From: Pseudomonas sp. GM80
GTDB taxonomy: Bacteria; Pseudomonadota; Gammaproteobacteria; Pseudomonadales; Pseudomonadaceae
Direction: 5' to 3'
Length of the DNA: 33,008 bases
NCBI RefSeq assembly: GCF_000282515.1
Contig: NZ_AKJD01000197.1
Span: 1-33,008, forward strand
Position 1 is the stretch's first letter. Every line of letters starts with the position of its first letter. Of this stretch, positions 32,801 to 33,008 are shown piece after piece. The notes beneath the pieces were generated by a model. The model did not search any database, was not told the DNA's origin, and was given only the letters and a program-made list of their open reading frames with translations. The position numbers and the translations under genes were made by a program.

Positions 32801-33008
32801 TACATCCAGAGTGCCGCTCTGCTCCAGTTCGCGCACCAATTTCTGTATCAGCAGCTCGTGCGGGTTGTTCGGGTTAGCCTTGGCGAACTTGTCCCAACGC
32901 TCCGGCCAAGCCTCCTTGAAGTAGCCCAGCACATCTTCGGTATACAGCGCGGTGCGGCGGTCGTAGCCGCTGGCCGGGCCGACTAGCCAGCCTTGGGCGG
33001 CCAAGGTG
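29852..33008 (-). CDS. hsdR: Type I restriction enzyme R subunit HsdR, 5' end outside window
   Basis: About 1050 residues of the motor/nuclease subunit of a type I restriction-modification system are visible; the start lies beyond the right edge. The N-terminal nuclease core shows LDLVLFVNGIPTATLELKS, a PD-(D/E)xK-type E-x-K, followed by the QxxxxY-like NAKRQYRDD. The translocase has Walker A QHSAGSGKS, ITDRTVLD, the DEAH box ADEAHSSQTG, FTATPKAKT, and motif VI QTLSRLNR. The C-terminal helical part would contact the HsdM/HsdS methyltransferase. It cuts unmodified foreign DNA after ATP-driven translocation. The cognate hsdM and hsdS are not in the window and are expected upstream (to the right). 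It is intact to its TGA stop at 29852. Confidence 0.93.
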   Translation of the reverse strand, partial: TLAAQGWLVGPASGYDRRTALYTEDVLGYFKEAWPERWDKFAKANPNNPHELLIQKLVRELEQSGTLDVLRHGFKLPAVKVELCSFQPDHGMNPDTLKRYQCNRLRVVPEVSYSPHARDAGSSGQSYNPRLDLVLFVNGIPTATLELKSEFKQSVQNAKRQYRDDRPVKDPVTRKPEPLLTFKRGALVHFAVGQNEVAMTTKLAGKETFFLPFNLGTEEGGAGNPMPADDSQYATSYLWQHLLQPEAWLKVLGRFLHLEKKTSEGFDGTPVTKESMIFPRYHQWEVVNKLISTTRVEGPGKRYLIQHSAGSGKSNSIAWAAHQLASLYDDTGQRLFNSVIVITDRTVLDSQLQNTIYQFEHAQGVVKPISRDVGNQSKSEQLAEALAEHTRIIIVTIQTFPALFDALDKYPKLASGSYAVIADEAHSSQTGSSASKLKQILGSDALDAEEVSAEEMLDAAVQARQPNERISYYAFTATPKAKTLELFGRPAEPTLPASSSNKPEAFHLYSMRQAIEEGFILDVLRNYTTYSTAWKIAHPNGEDDEVDSKRARIKLARWVRLHPYNLSQKVEVIVEHFRANICGLLGGQAKAMVVTSSRQEAVRYQLAMKTYVQQMGYSDVHPLVAFSGSVLADEVIPEDVTENSNLLNAGLNGRDLADAFDTQDFNVMIAANKYQTGFDQPKLCAMYVDKKLQGVDGVQTLSRLNRTFGDSKQTFILDFFNEPQDILDAFLPYYTKAELTDVTDPQIIYDLQKTLDAEGIYHWQEVEAFAMAFFDPKAAASKLSYYCTPAKERFAKRYTFSIESRQQAMDYKRTAEANGDSAGLKKAEHALKEAGEQIDQLDLFRKNLQSFVRLYEFLSQIVPYEDRELEQLCVYAKHLHPLLRVDRLLQDDVDVGELQLSHYRLSKRAEHQLRLNEENGEYTLKPGSDVGSGKPHDPEKKRLSEIIEALNDIFGAEVSDDDQLQFLTGIAQRISRQEDVMAQVNNHSVDQVMHGLFPKRVLNTVLDAMTDHEKLSLEVLDNETKSRAFALVILKMLTSAAALGESELPNA

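Overview
The window looks like a chromosomal segment of a Pseudomonas species, probably of the fluorescens group. The evidence is a GC-rich core, Pseudomonas-type PvrR/RcsCB fimbrial regulators, and a lambdoid-type element whose PrtN-family, DUF4224 and VapE-type proteins resemble those of Pseudomonas prophages. Species was not determined; assignments rest on reading the translated sequence and remembered family features, with no database search.

Region 1 (about 346-2320) is a two-gene operon: an RsbQ-like alpha/beta hydrolase overlapping a PAS-domain histidine kinase. Region 2 (2579-16943) is a chaperone-usher fimbrial locus with its own control circuit. Two tandem tip-adhesin genes run leftward. 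Divergent from them is a rightward series: hybrid kinase without HPt (PvrS-like), REC-EAL c-di-GMP phosphodiesterase (PvrR/RocR-like), hybrid kinase with HPt (RcsC-like), RcsB-like response regulator, major pilin, periplasmic chaperone and outer-membrane usher. A 19-bp motif close to TAAGAATCGTCTGATTTTC, whose left half matches the enterobacterial RcsB box, lies upstream of both adhesins, the first kinase and the pilin. I infer that the RcsB-like regulator co-ordinates the whole locus and that the EAL protein adds c-di-GMP control.

Region 3 (16944-19705) is AT-rich: an AraC-family regulator convergent with an SDR oxidoreductase, then about 690 bp with no convincing gene. Region 4 (about 19706-29448) is an integrated phage-derived element. 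A CI-like repressor (25732-26505) sits between two near-identical operator-promoters. Leftward lie Cro-like, CII-like, DksA/TraR-like zinc finger, VapE-type primase-helicase and a Q-like protein, then a GGTGGGACG repeat cluster (candidate origin), holin, a frameshifted KTSC gene and a small-terminase gene. Rightward lie a small unknown gene, a 196-aa unknown, a KilAC-like protein, a small phage protein, a PrtN-family activator, DUF4224 and a tyrosine integrase. No large terminase, capsid or tail genes are present, so it is either a phage satellite or a prophage that lost its late operon. A multi-hairpin region ending in a strong plus-strand terminator lies between cro and cII.

Region 5 (29449-33008) holds a 167-bp MITE-like element with perfect 21-bp inverted ends, then the 3' part of a leftward type I restriction gene hsdR that runs off the window.
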